From CAYQJL01 sp964573295 (GTDB lineage Bacteria; Eisenbacteria; RBG-16-71-46; CAIMUX01; WJJG01), in contig CAZNJE010000006.1 in the NCBI GenBank assembly GCA_964573295.1, forward strand, positions 77,559 through 141,558: a stretch of DNA of 64,000 nucleotides, read 5' to 3'. Under the pieces are notes generated by a model that searched no databases, was not told the origin of the DNA, and saw nothing but the letters and a program-made list of their open reading frames with translations. Shown here in pieces: positions 10,214 through 18,644 of the stretch. The first letter of the stretch is position 1. Each line of letters begins with the position of its first letter. The position numbers and the translations under genes are program-made.

Positions 10214-10846
10214 TCAGCCCATCAGTTCTTCGATCGTCTCGACCGCATGCGCAGCATCGTAGGCGTAGGCGGTCGCACCGATCTGACGGGCGTAGTCGGC
10301 CGTCACCGGCGCCCCGCCGATGACGGTGCGAATCTCATCCTCTGCACCCTGCTCGGCCAGCAAGGCCACAACCCGCTTCATGGCCGGCATGGTCGTGGTC
10401 AGAAGGGCCGACATGCCGATCACCCGCGCCCCTTCGCTCCGGGCGGTCTCCACGAAGCGCTCGGGCGGCACGTCCTTGCCCAGATCGATGACCTCGTAGC
10501 CGGCGCCGCCCAGCATGATGCCGACGAGATTCTTGCCGATATCGTGCAGGTCACCGGCCACCGTCCCGATCACCACCTTGCCCCGGCTGGGCACACCGGA
10601 CTCGGCCAGGTGAGGCTTCAGTAGATCCAGCCCCGCATACATGGCCCTCGCGGCCAGCAACACTTCGGGCAGGAACATGTCATGGCAACGAAACCGCTCG
10701 CCCACAACCTTCATACCGGCCAGCAGCCCCTCGTTCAGAATCCGCTCGGCCGGAAGCTCCTTGCCCAGGGCCTGCCCGGTCAAATCGGCAACCCGCTCGT
10801 CGTCCCCCGCTTCCAAAGCGGCCGCGATGTGCGCCAGTTCCTCCAT
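10214..10846 (-). CDS. Corrinoid (B12-binding) methyl-carrier protein, MttC/MtaC family
   Basis: A 210-residue two-domain corrinoid protein. The N-terminal four-helix cap (about 1-90) has the typical ILNEGLLAGMKVVGERF and MFLPEVLLAARAM segments. The Rossmann-like B12 domain has the GDLHDIGKN motif, whose His ligates cobalt, and an IGGAPVTADYARQIGA end. It carries a methyl group between a substrate methyltransferase and an acceptor methyltransferase. Its neighbours are an MttB-family methyltransferase and a MetH-type activation protein upstream, and a homocysteine methyltransferase just downstream. An AAGGGG lies about 10 bp before the start. Confidence 0.92.
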   Translation of the reverse strand: MEELAHIAAALEAGDDERVADLTGQALGKELPAERILNEGLLAGMKVVGERFRCHDMFLPEVLLAARAMYAGLDLLKPHLAESGVPSRGKVVIGTVAGDLHDIGKNLVGIMLGGAGYEVIDLGKDVPPERFVETARSEGARVIGMSALLTTTMPAMKRVVALLAEQGAEDEIRTVIGGAPVTADYARQIGATAYAYDAAHAVETIEELMG

Positions 10847-11279
10847 ACCTTCTGATCCCCTTCATGTTGCCTGCGGTGCCCACAGGAGCCCAACACCCGC
10901 GCAGTACGGGCCCCCGGGCCCGGCATGCGCAGCGCCCATGGATCGATACGCCCAATCCGCAAGGCTCACCGGCGCCCCCACTCCCGACATTCTTGCTTCA
11001 TCAGACGATGCCGCGTTCGCACCATCCTGGTCAACCACCTTTGCTCGTACCCGATACGAACCAAGGCCTGCTTGCAGAACTAGTGAATGCACCGACCTCT
11101 TCGGGAATGCGGGCGGGGACTGGACCGGCGTCATTGCCGATCAGCTGGGGAAGGATCAAGTCACGATACCGCTAGGCCGGCCGGCCATCCGACGCCGTTG
11201 CCGAGCGAAACGGCAAAGGCTGTTCACACAGCCCGCGGGACGGCAAACGCTATTCGAACGGCCCGCAGCATAGCAAACG
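10847..11279. other. Intergenic gap with a beta-helix relic and tandem repeats
   Basis: No intact gene. The gap holds a short coding relic on the plus strand (11085-11160) and, at its right end, a degenerate repeat that runs into the 3' end of the neighbouring secreted-protein gene. The gap splits the otherwise collinear methyltransferase genes. Confidence 0.5.
11085..11160 (+). pseudogene. Relic of a beta-helix repeat protein
   Basis: Translated on the plus strand this piece reads ECTDLFGNAGGDWTGVIADQ followed by LG. That matches the exit motif of the beta-helix proteins elsewhere in the window, for example CTDIYGNLGGDWTGCIADQ in the C10 protease at 22748 and NLYGNAGGDWGAGIADQLG in the kinase at 53417. 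No start, signal peptide or further similarity is seen around it, so it is an isolated fragment left by recombination or decay. Confidence 0.65.
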
Positions 11280-11310
11280 CTACTCGCGCGGCCCGCGTGG
11301 CCGCACCTGG
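11180..11310. repeat. Degenerate 30-bp tandem repeat
   Basis: About three units of the type ACGGCAAACGCTATTCGAAC + GGCCCGCAGC. The array overlaps the last codons of the minus-strand secreted-protein gene and continues into the gap. Confidence 0.6.
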
Positions 11311-12359
11311 CTTCGCTTCCAATCGCTGCGATTGAAAGAACCCTTGATATTCGGATCGAATGACTCGAGTTCCGAGTAGATCACGTCGCCCGACTCGGTC
11401 TCCCAGCGGTAGCGGCCGAGCTGGTTCGAGCCCACCTCGATCTCGCCGCTGTACGGGTTGATGTATTCTTCCTGGTCCGTCAGCGTGAGGAACATATCGT
11501 TGTGGATCTCGGCGTTGGTTTCCTGGCGGTGGGCGGTGATTTGCCGATCGATCTCCTGAATCTGACGCTGCACCCGCTGATAGATGCCGGCTCGCTCCAG
11601 TGAACCGCGAATCTCTCCCGCCAACCAATCACCATTGATCTTGACCGAGCCCAGCATGAGGCTGAAGACCGGTGCCCACGCGGCGAACTCATCGGCCGGC
11701 GCGCGGATCAAGCGCGTTTCGCGATTGGCCCACTGCCCGCCCACCATCTGGCCGCGGTCTTCGATCAAGGCCATGATCTTTTCCCGATACTGCCGGCCGT
11801 CTTCGCGGTAGGTGAGGGTCAAGAGCACAGCGTCGAAGCTGACGTCCATGGGCAACACCATCGAGGCCACCCGCTGCCGGTACCCGCGCGCCAGTTCGTC
11901 GAGCGAGCGGGCCTCCTCGACGCGCAGATCCTGCGCTCCGGGATGCAGCTGGGGAATGGCAATCTGCTGTAGGTACTCGCGAGCGGTGAGCACCGGACAG
12001 ACGGTCATGCCCCCGTAGTTGCTTCCCGTGGGGAACATGCCCATCTGCCCCGCCGGCGAGTACCGCATGTCGCAGTAGTACCAGTCGGGGACCTGGCGCA
12101 GCATCACCGTCCCGGCCTCGTCGCGCTTGACGGTGAGATCCACCTTGGCCTCGATCGACTGCGCCGCCCCGCCGGCCTGCGTGGGATCGATGCGCACGAT
12201 GCCGCCCTCGAGCACCCAGCCATCGGGCACGAGCATGCTGAAGGCCCGTTCGTTGGGTTCGGACTGGCGATGGAAGAGTCTGAGGGGCTCCTGAGCGCCG
12301 GCCATGGGGACCACGGCCGAGAGCAGCGTGAACACGAACACGAGCGGAAACACTTTCAT
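11280..12359 (-). CDS. Secreted protein of unknown function
   Basis: A 359-residue protein with a clear signal peptide (MKVFPLVFVFTLLSAVVPMA, cleavage near AGAQE). I do not recognise a named family. The region FSMLVPDGWVLEGGIVRIDP resembles the start of periplasmic proteins of the type that analyse user-supplied surface or lipoprotein cargo, but this is weak. The C-terminal part has HRQETNAEIHNDMFLTLTDQ and a hydrophilic tail. The start is firm: it follows GGAGGGAGG and overlaps the stop of the upstream activation-domain gene as ATGA, indicating translational coupling. Why a secreted protein should be coupled to a corrinoid-reactivation gene is unclear. Confidence 0.75.
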   Translation of the reverse strand: MKVFPLVFVFTLLSAVVPMAGAQEPLRLFHRQSEPNERAFSMLVPDGWVLEGGIVRIDPTQAGGAAQSIEAKVDLTVKRDEAGTVMLRQVPDWYYCDMRYSPAGQMGMFPTGSNYGGMTVCPVLTAREYLQQIAIPQLHPGAQDLRVEEARSLDELARGYRQRVASMVLPMDVSFDAVLLTLTYREDGRQYREKIMALIEDRGQMVGGQWANRETRLIRAPADEFAAWAPVFSLMLGSVKINGDWLAGEIRGSLERAGIYQRVQRQIQEIDRQITAHRQETNAEIHNDMFLTLTDQEEYINPYSGEIEVGSNQLGRYRWETESGDVIYSELESFDPNIKGSFNRSDWKRSQVRPRGPRE

Positions 12360-13144
12360 GGTCTCCCTCCCTCCTGTAACGCACGGATACGTGCTCGACA
12401 GGTTTTGGTACGGCAACTCGCGCAGAACGTGAAGTCGTTCTCGAACGCATGGATCGTGGCCCGTCCGGCCACCATGACACCGGTGATCGATTTGGCAGGG
12501 GTCATCAAGCAACGGTCGTTCAAGTGCAGACCGATTCGCTTCGGGTGCAACTCGCCGAAGAGAGCGCGCTGTCCCGAGAGATCCCACCCGCAGTAGCCAG
12601 GGCTGTAACGCAGGACGGTGATCGAAGACCCAAGCTCGCGACCAAGCTCACCCGCACGCTCACCCGGAAACTCACCCGCACGCTCACCTGGAAACTCACT
12701 CGCACGCTCACCCGCAAGCGCGTTCAGAAGGTGCTCCTCGAGCAGAACGCCGGCTTGCTCGGCCGCCTCGGATGCCACCGCGTCGAAGACGGCGCCGAGC
12801 GCGAACTCGCGTGCTTCGAACAGCTCACGAATCCGCTCACTCGGCTTGGGGCCCAGTGTGACCGCGAAGAGGGCCAGGTGATCGGCGCGGGGGTAGATCG
12901 TCTCGAGTGGATTGGGGCGCTCGTTGCGTCCCTCCCCGCGGTGGATCTGTGCGAAGCGATCCGGCGCGATCGATCTGTACATGCCCTTCGGCTCACCCAG
13001 TTCCTCCAGGAGCGCGAACGCGTCGCTGATCAGCGCCAGGCTGCGCGGATCCGGAATCCGTCCGGCCGTGTAGCCGAGCGCGGCGAGCACGGCCCCCTCA
13101 GGCGGCGTGGTGGCGACCGCTGGAATCTCGAGGATCGACTCCAT
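12356..13144 (-). CDS. MetH-type activation-domain protein (B12 reactivation)
   Basis: A 262-residue protein related to the SAM-binding activation domain of cobalamin-dependent methionine synthase, here encoded alone. The signature region is RYSPGYCGWDLSGQRALF followed by IGLHLNDRCLMTPAKSITGV, the classic PGY and MTPxKS motifs. The C-terminus ends in FCASCRTKTC (CxxCx4C), which could hold a metal or Fe-S centre. Inside the protein an in-frame tandem repeat gives GERASEFPGERAGEFPGERA. The start at 13144 has GAAGGA about 8 bp upstream; an ATG 39 bp earlier is possible. Reductive reactivation of the adjacent corrinoid protein is the likely role. Its stop overlaps the next start (ATGA). Confidence 0.82.
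   Translation of the reverse strand: MESILEIPAVATTPPEGAVLAALGYTAGRIPDPRSLALISDAFALLEELGEPKGMYRSIAPDRFAQIHRGEGRNERPNPLETIYPRADHLALFAVTLGPKPSERIRELFEAREFALGAVFDAVASEAAEQAGVLLEEHLLNALAGERASEFPGERAGEFPGERAGELGRELGSSITVLRYSPGYCGWDLSGQRALFGELHPKRIGLHLNDRCLMTPAKSITGVMVAGRATIHAFENDFTFCASCRTKTCRARIRALQEGGRP
12643..12718. repeat. In-frame tandem repeat inside the activation-domain gene
   Basis: Units of the type CTCACCCGGAAACTCACCCG / CACGCTCACC encode (minus strand) repeated GERAGEFP. The copies sit between the helical N-terminal part and the conserved activation core, so they lengthen a linker. Confidence 0.75.
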
Positions 13145-13244
13145 GGCTCGTCCTTCTCTGGCTGTCGCTCTTGCCGCGGGCATCTGCGCCGTGGCTGGAG
13201 GTCGGATTCGCCCGAGGTCTTCCGCCTAGTCGCGAATGCTCACG

Positions 13245-14708
13245 TTAGTCCCTCTCCAGGGCGGGCAATCGCTCCATGCCGTGCCGGGCGGCTTCGGCCG
13301 CCATGAGATCGGTCAGCCCGCGCCGGACCGTCTCCGGAATCCGCGGTGGCTCGTAGGCCGCCAGGTGTCGTTCGATCTCCGCCCGCGCGCGCTGTCCCAG
13401 CGTGCTCGCCCCCTCGGCACGCCAGCGCGATGCGTTGGCGCGTTCGATCACCGGGCCCGGGAAGTGATGCTCCGCGCGAAGGTGCTTGCGCGTGTGCTTG
13501 GCGATCAAGAGGTGCCCTTCGGCCAGCATCTCCTCGAAGTGCGGGCGGGCCGGGAAATCCTCACGCGGTTCGATGCCGCGGCCCAGCCGGAGCGCCAGTC
13601 CGCAGATCTCATTGTCGACCACCAGTTTCTCCAAGCTGATACAGCTCTCGAAATCCAGCATCCCCGGACCCGAAACGCTGTTGATCCCGGCCAGCACCGC
13701 CAGCGTCGCGCCCATCGACGTTTCGAGGCCGGCCTGGGCATCGAGCGCCTTCGCGTCGCTCAGGCCAATGTAAGCCTGGGTGGGCAATCCCAGGTGCTTG
13801 CCGATCTCACAGTAGGCACAGTCGATCATCTGGGTCTCGGCGGCGCCCATCGGGGTGGTCTCGTAGCGGACATCGAAGGCCGCCGGCGATCCGCCGTAGA
13901 GGACCGGGCAGCCGGGCTGGGCGAGCTGGCTCATGACCAGGCCGCTCAGCGTCTCGGCCGTGTGCTGGATGAGTGATCCCACCAGCGTTACCGGACCCAT
14001 GAAGCCGGCCAGCGGCATGGATACATACTCCACCGGAATCCCCGCCCGCGCGCAGTCGAGCAGGTTCTGCGAGGTGACCTCGCTCCATTTCAGCGGCGCC
14101 GTGGGACAACAGGAGAAGATCGTGAGTGGCTTCTCGCGCAGCGCCTCCTCGCTCGATCGCACCGCGACCTGCAGGCGGTGCATGAGTTCGAAGGACTCGA
14201 TGGTGAAGGCACCGGTGACGACCGGCTTCTCGCACAAGAGAAGGCTCAGATAGAGGCGGTAGGCGTCTTGTACGGGCTCGGGCACATCCTGGCAGATGAA
14301 GGCAGTGCTCTGCGCGGGTATGTGCTCCAGGCGGCTGACCAGTTTCGTATACCGCACGTAGTCGGCGGTAACGGGCGTGCGCGTTTCGCCGGTGGCGCCG
14401 TCGAGCACCGTGATCGCCGAGGAGCCCGGCGTGAAATAGACGTGGTCCCCGCCCAGCTCATGCGTGCACGTGCCGGTGGCGTCGTACAACCGTACTTCGC
14501 CGGGAGCAGCATCCAGAGCCTTTTTGATCAGCTTCTCACCGATGAGCACGCGACCCGAGGACGCATCCATCCGCGCGCCATGGTCGCACAGGAGAGACTT
14601 GGCCCGCTCGTTCTGCACATCGACGCCGAGGGATTCAAGGAGATCGGTCGCCTCCGAGAGGATGCGGTCGATCAAGTCATCCGAGAGAAAGCGCAGGGTT
14701 GGTCGCAC
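13245..14708 (-). CDS. Trimethylamine methyltransferase family protein (MttB-like, non-pyrrolysine)
   Basis: A 487-residue member of the MttB superfamily, which demethylates tertiary or quaternary amines and passes the methyl to a corrinoid protein. Family segments include LRFLSDDLIDRILSEATDLL at the N-terminus, HELGGDHVYFTPGSSAI, GAFTIESFELM, a mid-protein IFSCCPTAPLKWSEV and GPGMLDFESCISLEKLVVDN. There is no in-frame TAG, so it belongs to the non-pyrrolysine group, whose known members act on glycine betaine, proline betaine, carnitine or butyrobetaine; the substrate here is unknown. The start is a GTG preceded by AAGGAG at 6 bp. It leads a minus-strand set that includes the corrinoid protein, activation protein and homocysteine methyltransferase. 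Confidence 0.9.
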   Translation of the reverse strand: MRPTLRFLSDDLIDRILSEATDLLESLGVDVQNERAKSLLCDHGARMDASSGRVLIGEKLIKKALDAAPGEVRLYDATGTCTHELGGDHVYFTPGSSAITVLDGATGETRTPVTADYVRYTKLVSRLEHIPAQSTAFICQDVPEPVQDAYRLYLSLLLCEKPVVTGAFTIESFELMHRLQVAVRSSEEALREKPLTIFSCCPTAPLKWSEVTSQNLLDCARAGIPVEYVSMPLAGFMGPVTLVGSLIQHTAETLSGLVMSQLAQPGCPVLYGGSPAAFDVRYETTPMGAAETQMIDCAYCEIGKHLGLPTQAYIGLSDAKALDAQAGLETSMGATLAVLAGINSVSGPGMLDFESCISLEKLVVDNEICGLALRLGRGIEPREDFPARPHFEEMLAEGHLLIAKHTRKHLRAEHHFPGPVIERANASRWRAEGASTLGQRARAEIERHLAAYEPPRIPETVRRGLTDLMAAEAARHGMERLPALERD

Positions 14709-14782
14709 ACGGTTCTCCTTGCGTACATGCTCATTGGCCGAACCTCATGGCTCGCAAGTGTAGCACCGTCCATGGAGAGCAG

Positions 14783-15592
14783 CTAGCCGATTGGTGGGAG
14801 GGGCGGCGACCACCGAAGACGACCATGCTCGGCCCGCAGGCGGTTGCGGGCCACGTCGCGATGGTCGCGCGTGGTCGAAAGCAGGAGGGCGAGGAGGGCG
14901 CGGGTGTCGCCGGGCAAGGGGGCCGGGTCCGGCCATGCGCGTGGCGAGGTGCCTCGTAAGAGGTAGACGACGGGCGCGAGATGATCGAGCTCGGGAATGT
15001 CGCGCAGGACCCAGGTTTGCTCGGGCAGACGCCGTTCCCGCAGAAGGCCGGCGCTCACGTAATCCGTATCCTCTGCGGGCCATCCCTTGGTCTCGTTGGC
15101 GACCAGATCCAGCTCCAGCTCCCGGCAGAACCCCCTGAGCGCTGCCCACTCCTCATTCGTGGGTAGCGAGCCGCCCGGGGTCCGTGGCACGGTGACCAGC
15201 ACGAAGCCGCGACGCGGGCCCGCTTCCAGGGTTCTGGCCAGATGCGCCAGAGCCTGCTCGGTGCTCTCGAAAAAGGCGATGTCATCGGGCGGGCAATCGA
15301 GGTCCTCCTCGGTCGCCAACACGCGGGCCATCGTCCGGCGCAGGTGGTCATCCGTCGCGGCCTGCACCAACCCGGCCCACTGACCCGTCGTCTGAAGATG
15401 ACGGGCGGCCAGATCCACGTAGGGCGGAAGCGGACACCAACTCTCGACCTTGCCGGTGTCGTCACCGGGTGGAGAGGTCCCGGGTGCAAAGGTCCCGGGC
15501 GGATGGGCGCCGGGCGGATGGGGCCCGAGCGGATGGGGCCCGAGCGGATGGGGCCCGAGCGGATGGGGCCCGAGCGGATGGACGTCGGTCAT
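14783..15592 (-). CDS. Proline-repeat protein with degenerate aminotransferase-like region
   Basis: A 269-residue protein. Residues 4-40 are a low-complexity tandem repeat of PLGPH / PPGAH type encoded by 15-bp DNA repeats. The rest resembles part of a class I/II PLP aminotransferase: a start like WCPLPPYVDLAARHLQTTGQ, a segment FVLVTVPRTPGGSLPTNEEW, and LRGFCRELELDLVANETKGW in the position of the family's lysed DE-x-Y region. The catalytic lysine and the whole C-terminal domain are missing, so it is unlikely to be an active transaminase. No ribosome binding site is obvious upstream of the ATG used. The aminotransferase link is a weak impression; hypothetical protein is the safe name. Confidence 0.55.
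   Translation of the reverse strand: MTDVHPLGPHPLGPHPLGPHPLGPHPPGAHPPGTFAPGTSPPGDDTGKVESWCPLPPYVDLAARHLQTTGQWAGLVQAATDDHLRRTMARVLATEEDLDCPPDDIAFFESTEQALAHLARTLEAGPRRGFVLVTVPRTPGGSLPTNEEWAALRGFCRELELDLVANETKGWPAEDTDYVSAGLLRERRLPEQTWVLRDIPELDHLAPVVYLLRGTSPRAWPDPAPLPGDTRALLALLLSTTRDHRDVARNRLRAEHGRLRWSPPLPPIG
15478..15583. repeat. 15-bp tandem repeat encoding PLGPH
   Basis: GGATGGGGCCCGAGC repeats in near-perfect copies, with more degenerate copies to the left. On the minus strand it encodes the N-terminal PLGPH repeat of the neighbouring protein. Confidence 0.85.
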
Positions 15593-15609
15593 GGTTTCGT
15601 GTTTCTGTT

Positions 15610-16275
15610 CTATGTGCCCGCAACCAGACTACGGACTTCGAGCTCGCGCTCCCGCAACAAGGACTCGACCGAGCGGCTGCAGTCGCACGGACTCATCCGC
15701 GTGAGCACGGCATCGGGACCGCGGCGCACGTAATCCTCATACCACAGGATGCCGCCCACCCGAGCGGGCAAGCCCAGGCGTTTCTCGGCCATCCGGCGAT
15801 AGATCTCGAGCTGCATGGAGTACTTGAGATGCGTGTCCCCCGAGATGCGCTTGCTGGTCTTGATGTCCCAGATCACGCACTCATCACCGCGGCGTTCGAT
15901 GAGGTCCACCGTCCCGGCCAGCAAGATGGACTCGTCCCACACGCGCTCCTCCGACAGGAGCTCTCCCGACAACGACAGCATCTTGAACTGCGCCACCAGC
16001 GGAAGTAGCCGGGGGTCTTGAGGCTCCCGGCCCCTTTTGATGAAGGTCTCGACGGCGCTGTGGACTTCGCTGCCCCGATCGGCGGCCGCGGTCCACTCGG
16101 CCAGCACGTCGTCGACGCTTCGGCCATAGTACTGGCTGTTCGGATTGGCCACGACCTTCGCCGCAATACCTTCTCGGTCGAACGGAAACATGCGCTCCAG
16201 AAGTTGGGTCACGCTGAGGTACTCGCGCCCGTCGGCATCGGTATACCGGTGGGCGGCTTCATCGAAGTAGATCAT
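15610..16275 (-). CDS. PD-(D/E)XK nuclease (RecB/Cas4-like)
   Basis: A 221-residue single-domain nuclease of the PD-(D/E)XK superfamily. The catalytic core appears as LAGTVDLIERRGDECVIWDI followed by KTSK (GTVD ... D-I-K), with the RecB-family helix motif QxxxY in SMQLEIYRRM just after it. The N-terminal part has RGSEVHSAVETFIKRG, where the conserved His precedes the core. Such proteins process DNA ends in recombination or phage-type exonuclease roles. No CRISPR array or recombination partner is seen in the window. The start has GAGGGAG at 6 bp. It is followed after 17 bp by the proline-repeat gene. Confidence 0.85.
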   Translation of the reverse strand: MIYFDEAAHRYTDADGREYLSVTQLLERMFPFDREGIAAKVVANPNSQYYGRSVDDVLAEWTAAADRGSEVHSAVETFIKRGREPQDPRLLPLVAQFKMLSLSGELLSEERVWDESILLAGTVDLIERRGDECVIWDIKTSKRISGDTHLKYSMQLEIYRRMAEKRLGLPARVGGILWYEDYVRRGPDAVLTRMSPCDCSRSVESLLRERELEVRSLVAGT

Positions 16276-16354
16276 TGTGGCTCCCTCGATCCCGATTCGC
16301 TGGTTTCGTTTCGCGGCCGCTCACTGCGATGCCGGCCTACGGCCGTTCTTTCCG

Positions 16355-16428
16355 AACGCCTGTTGCGGACGCTTGCCCCGAACGTCTGGCGCGGACGCCT
16401 GCCCGGGACGCCTGCCCCGGACATTCTA
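16355..16428. repeat. Degenerate short tandem repeat (11-13 bp)
   Basis: Units like GCGGACGCCTGCCC / GGGACGCCTGCCCC are repeated between the VKOR-DsbA fusion and the nuclease gene. Confidence 0.6.
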
Positions 16429-18423
16429 CTCCCTGGCTGCTTCTTCCAGGATCAGATGCAGAAGGCTCTCATCCTGATACCGGTAGCGGGGCACATAGCG
16501 TTCGTTGACCACGAAAGCCGGGATGCTCCGCAGCGCGAGCTGACGGGCGGCCAAGCAATCATCGCGGATGGCGGCTTCCACGTTGCGTCCCCGCAGGGCC
16601 GCACGGAAGGCGCCGCGATCCAGACCCATGGCGCTCGCTTTCTCCTCGACCGTCCTGGGGGTGATCGCATCCCGGTGATCGAAGAGCCAGCCGTGCATCT
16701 CCCAATATGCCTCCTGACCTCCCACCTGTCCAGCCGCCTCCGCCGCGCGCGAGGCCAAACAAGCCAGAGGATGCTTGGTCATCTGGCTCAGCGGATTGCA
16801 CTCCTGGTTCACCGGGAAGTGGCGGAAGGAGTAGGACACATCGTCCCGTTGCTGGAGGAACGCGAGGACCACGCTATCGGCCTCCGCCGTGTAGGGCTCT
16901 TGATAGTCGCCCCAGAGCATGATCCGCACGCGGGCATTCGCCGCGCCGCGGGGCCAGTCGTTCTGATCGGGATCGAATGCGCGCTCCGGCTGCGCCAACC
17001 AGTCCTCGACGATCTTCTGCCGTGCCGGGGGCGGCGAATCGGCCGCGGCCGTGCGCGGCGGCAGGTCCTCGGCCAGAAGCTCGGCGACGGTTCGGGTCAG
17101 GGCATCCGGTGCGAAGATGCCCTTGAACTCCACCCCGTTGACGAAAATCATGGGCGTGTAGTGGAGTCCCAGCCACATCGCTTCCTCGATGTCACCCTGC
17201 ACACGCTGGAGTGTCTCGGGCCCGCTCATCACCTCGATGAAGCGTGCTGGATCGAAGCCCATCTCGCGCAGGCCCTCTTGTAGCTCCGGATTGGTGAAGG
17301 CGCCCCCGCGGCCGAACAACCAACGGTGCATCGCGAAGAATCCTTCGGTACCCTTCAGGATGCCCGCCGCCTCGGCGGCCCGAGCCGCCCAGCACGCGTT
17401 GGGATGCATATTGCTCGGGAAGTACGGATTGCAGTCAGCGCTCATCGGGAAGTGCTTGATCGACAGCGAGACGCTCTCATTCTGCTCCACCGCGGCGAGC
17501 ATCTCCTTCTCCAGACGCTTGCAGTCACCGCACTGGTAGTCGGTGAAGGCCACGATGCGAACGCTGGCGTTCTCCGGCCCGAGGCGATAGCGCCCGGTGA
17601 AGCCATCCGACCACGGATCCGTGCTGGATACCCGATCGGCGGCCGAGCCTTCCTCCGTCCGATCAGCGATGGATGTCCCGGAGACGGACGCCTCTTCTCC
17701 GGATTGCCCATTGCCGGACACCTGCCCGCCGGATTGCCCACTGCTGGACACCTGCCCGCCGGATTGCCCACTGCCAGACGCCTCCCCATCGGATCCCCCG
17801 CTGCCGGCCCCCTCCTCACGGGATCGCTCGCCCGCGGCAAGGATGCGATCGCGGGTTTCGGTGCGGGCGGCCTCCTCGCGCGCGAACATGGCCTCGCGTT
17901 CGGAGTACTCGAAGATGCCCAGCACCACGCTCGCGGCCAGGAAAGCCCCGGCCAACAGGACCGGGCGCCGCCATGCGATGCCCGGTGCGCGGGGTGCTCG
18001 CTCCACGATGAGCCAGAAGGCGAGATTGCCGACGTGGGAGACCAGGCAGTACTGGCAGTAGTAGCCTTTCACGGCGATGAGGAGCAGGAAGAACACCGAG
18101 GCCAGGGCGCCCAGGCGAACGATTGAGCGGAACAGCACCGAGACGGCGCCCCGCGACAGGAGCCAGGCCAGCAGAGCTCCCAGGAAGTAAGTGAAACCCA
18201 GAAACGAGGTGGGCCAATCGATGACCGGAACCGTGCCCCACGCGCTCGCAACCGTCTTGGCGCACGGGGAGTCCTCGGCGCATCCCGGGAGACTGATGCC
18301 GGAGACGTGTTCCAGGACCAGCATGAACGCGGCGACCGTCGCGACGACGAGGAACACGAGGCCCCAGCCATAGATCCTTCCGGAAATCCCATTCTGTCCA
18401 CCCGCGGTCTTCGACTGCGCCAT
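16426..18423 (-). CDS. VKOR-DsbA-DsbA fusion (disulfide-forming membrane protein)
   Basis: A 665-residue fusion. Residues 15-165 form a vitamin K epoxide reductase-like membrane domain with several helices, loop cysteines Cys48 and Cys54 and the active-site pair Cys123-x2-Cys126 in YYCQYCLVSH. A Gly/Ser/Gln-rich linker (205-245) is built from 30-bp DNA repeats. A first DsbA/thioredoxin-like domain has FTDYQCGDC (Cys298, Cys301). A second DsbA-like domain starts near 495, but at the equivalent place it has GDYQEPYT (509-512), so its redox cysteines are gone. The protein would regenerate disulfides for exported proteins, fitting the many Cys-rich secreted products encoded nearby. The dead second domain may serve in binding substrates. 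Confidence 0.9.
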   Translation of the reverse strand: MAQSKTAGGQNGISGRIYGWGLVFLVVATVAAFMLVLEHVSGISLPGCAEDSPCAKTVASAWGTVPVIDWPTSFLGFTYFLGALLAWLLSRGAVSVLFRSIVRLGALASVFFLLLIAVKGYYCQYCLVSHVGNLAFWLIVERAPRAPGIAWRRPVLLAGAFLAASVVLGIFEYSEREAMFAREEAARTETRDRILAAGERSREEGAGSGGSDGEASGSGQSGGQVSSSGQSGGQVSGNGQSGEEASVSGTSIADRTEEGSAADRVSSTDPWSDGFTGRYRLGPENASVRIVAFTDYQCGDCKRLEKEMLAAVEQNESVSLSIKHFPMSADCNPYFPSNMHPNACWAARAAEAAGILKGTEGFFAMHRWLFGRGGAFTNPELQEGLREMGFDPARFIEVMSGPETLQRVQGDIEEAMWLGLHYTPMIFVNGVEFKGIFAPDALTRTVAELLAEDLPPRTAAADSPPPARQKIVEDWLAQPERAFDPDQNDWPRGAANARVRIMLWGDYQEPYTAEADSVVLAFLQQRDDVSYSFRHFPVNQECNPLSQMTKHPLACLASRAAEAAGQVGGQEAYWEMHGWLFDHRDAITPRTVEEKASAMGLDRGAFRAALRGRNVEAAIRDDCLAARQLALRSIPAFVVNERYVPRYRYQDESLLHLILEEAARE
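17695..17790. repeat. 30-bp in-frame tandem repeat (linker of the VKOR-DsbA fusion)
   Basis: About three copies of a 30-bp unit containing GGATTGCCCACTGC...GGACACCTGCCCGCC. On the minus strand it encodes SGQSGGQVSG-type repeats. Confidence 0.8.
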
Positions 18424-18644
18424 GCCTGCTTCTGTCCTCCTCCACCCTCGTGGGAAGCTCCCCCGCCAACCGGGTACCGGTCGACACAGATCTGTTGGCC
18501 AAGCTCCCGGGCCAAACTCCCAGCTGATCTAGCGCGCGCGAGGGGCCAACACTTGCCGCGATCGAGCCTTCGCGGTTCTCTGGCTTCTTCTTGTCTACAC
18601 CCGAACTGCTGATCCTATTTCAATCTGCGTAGCATCGCACCCCT

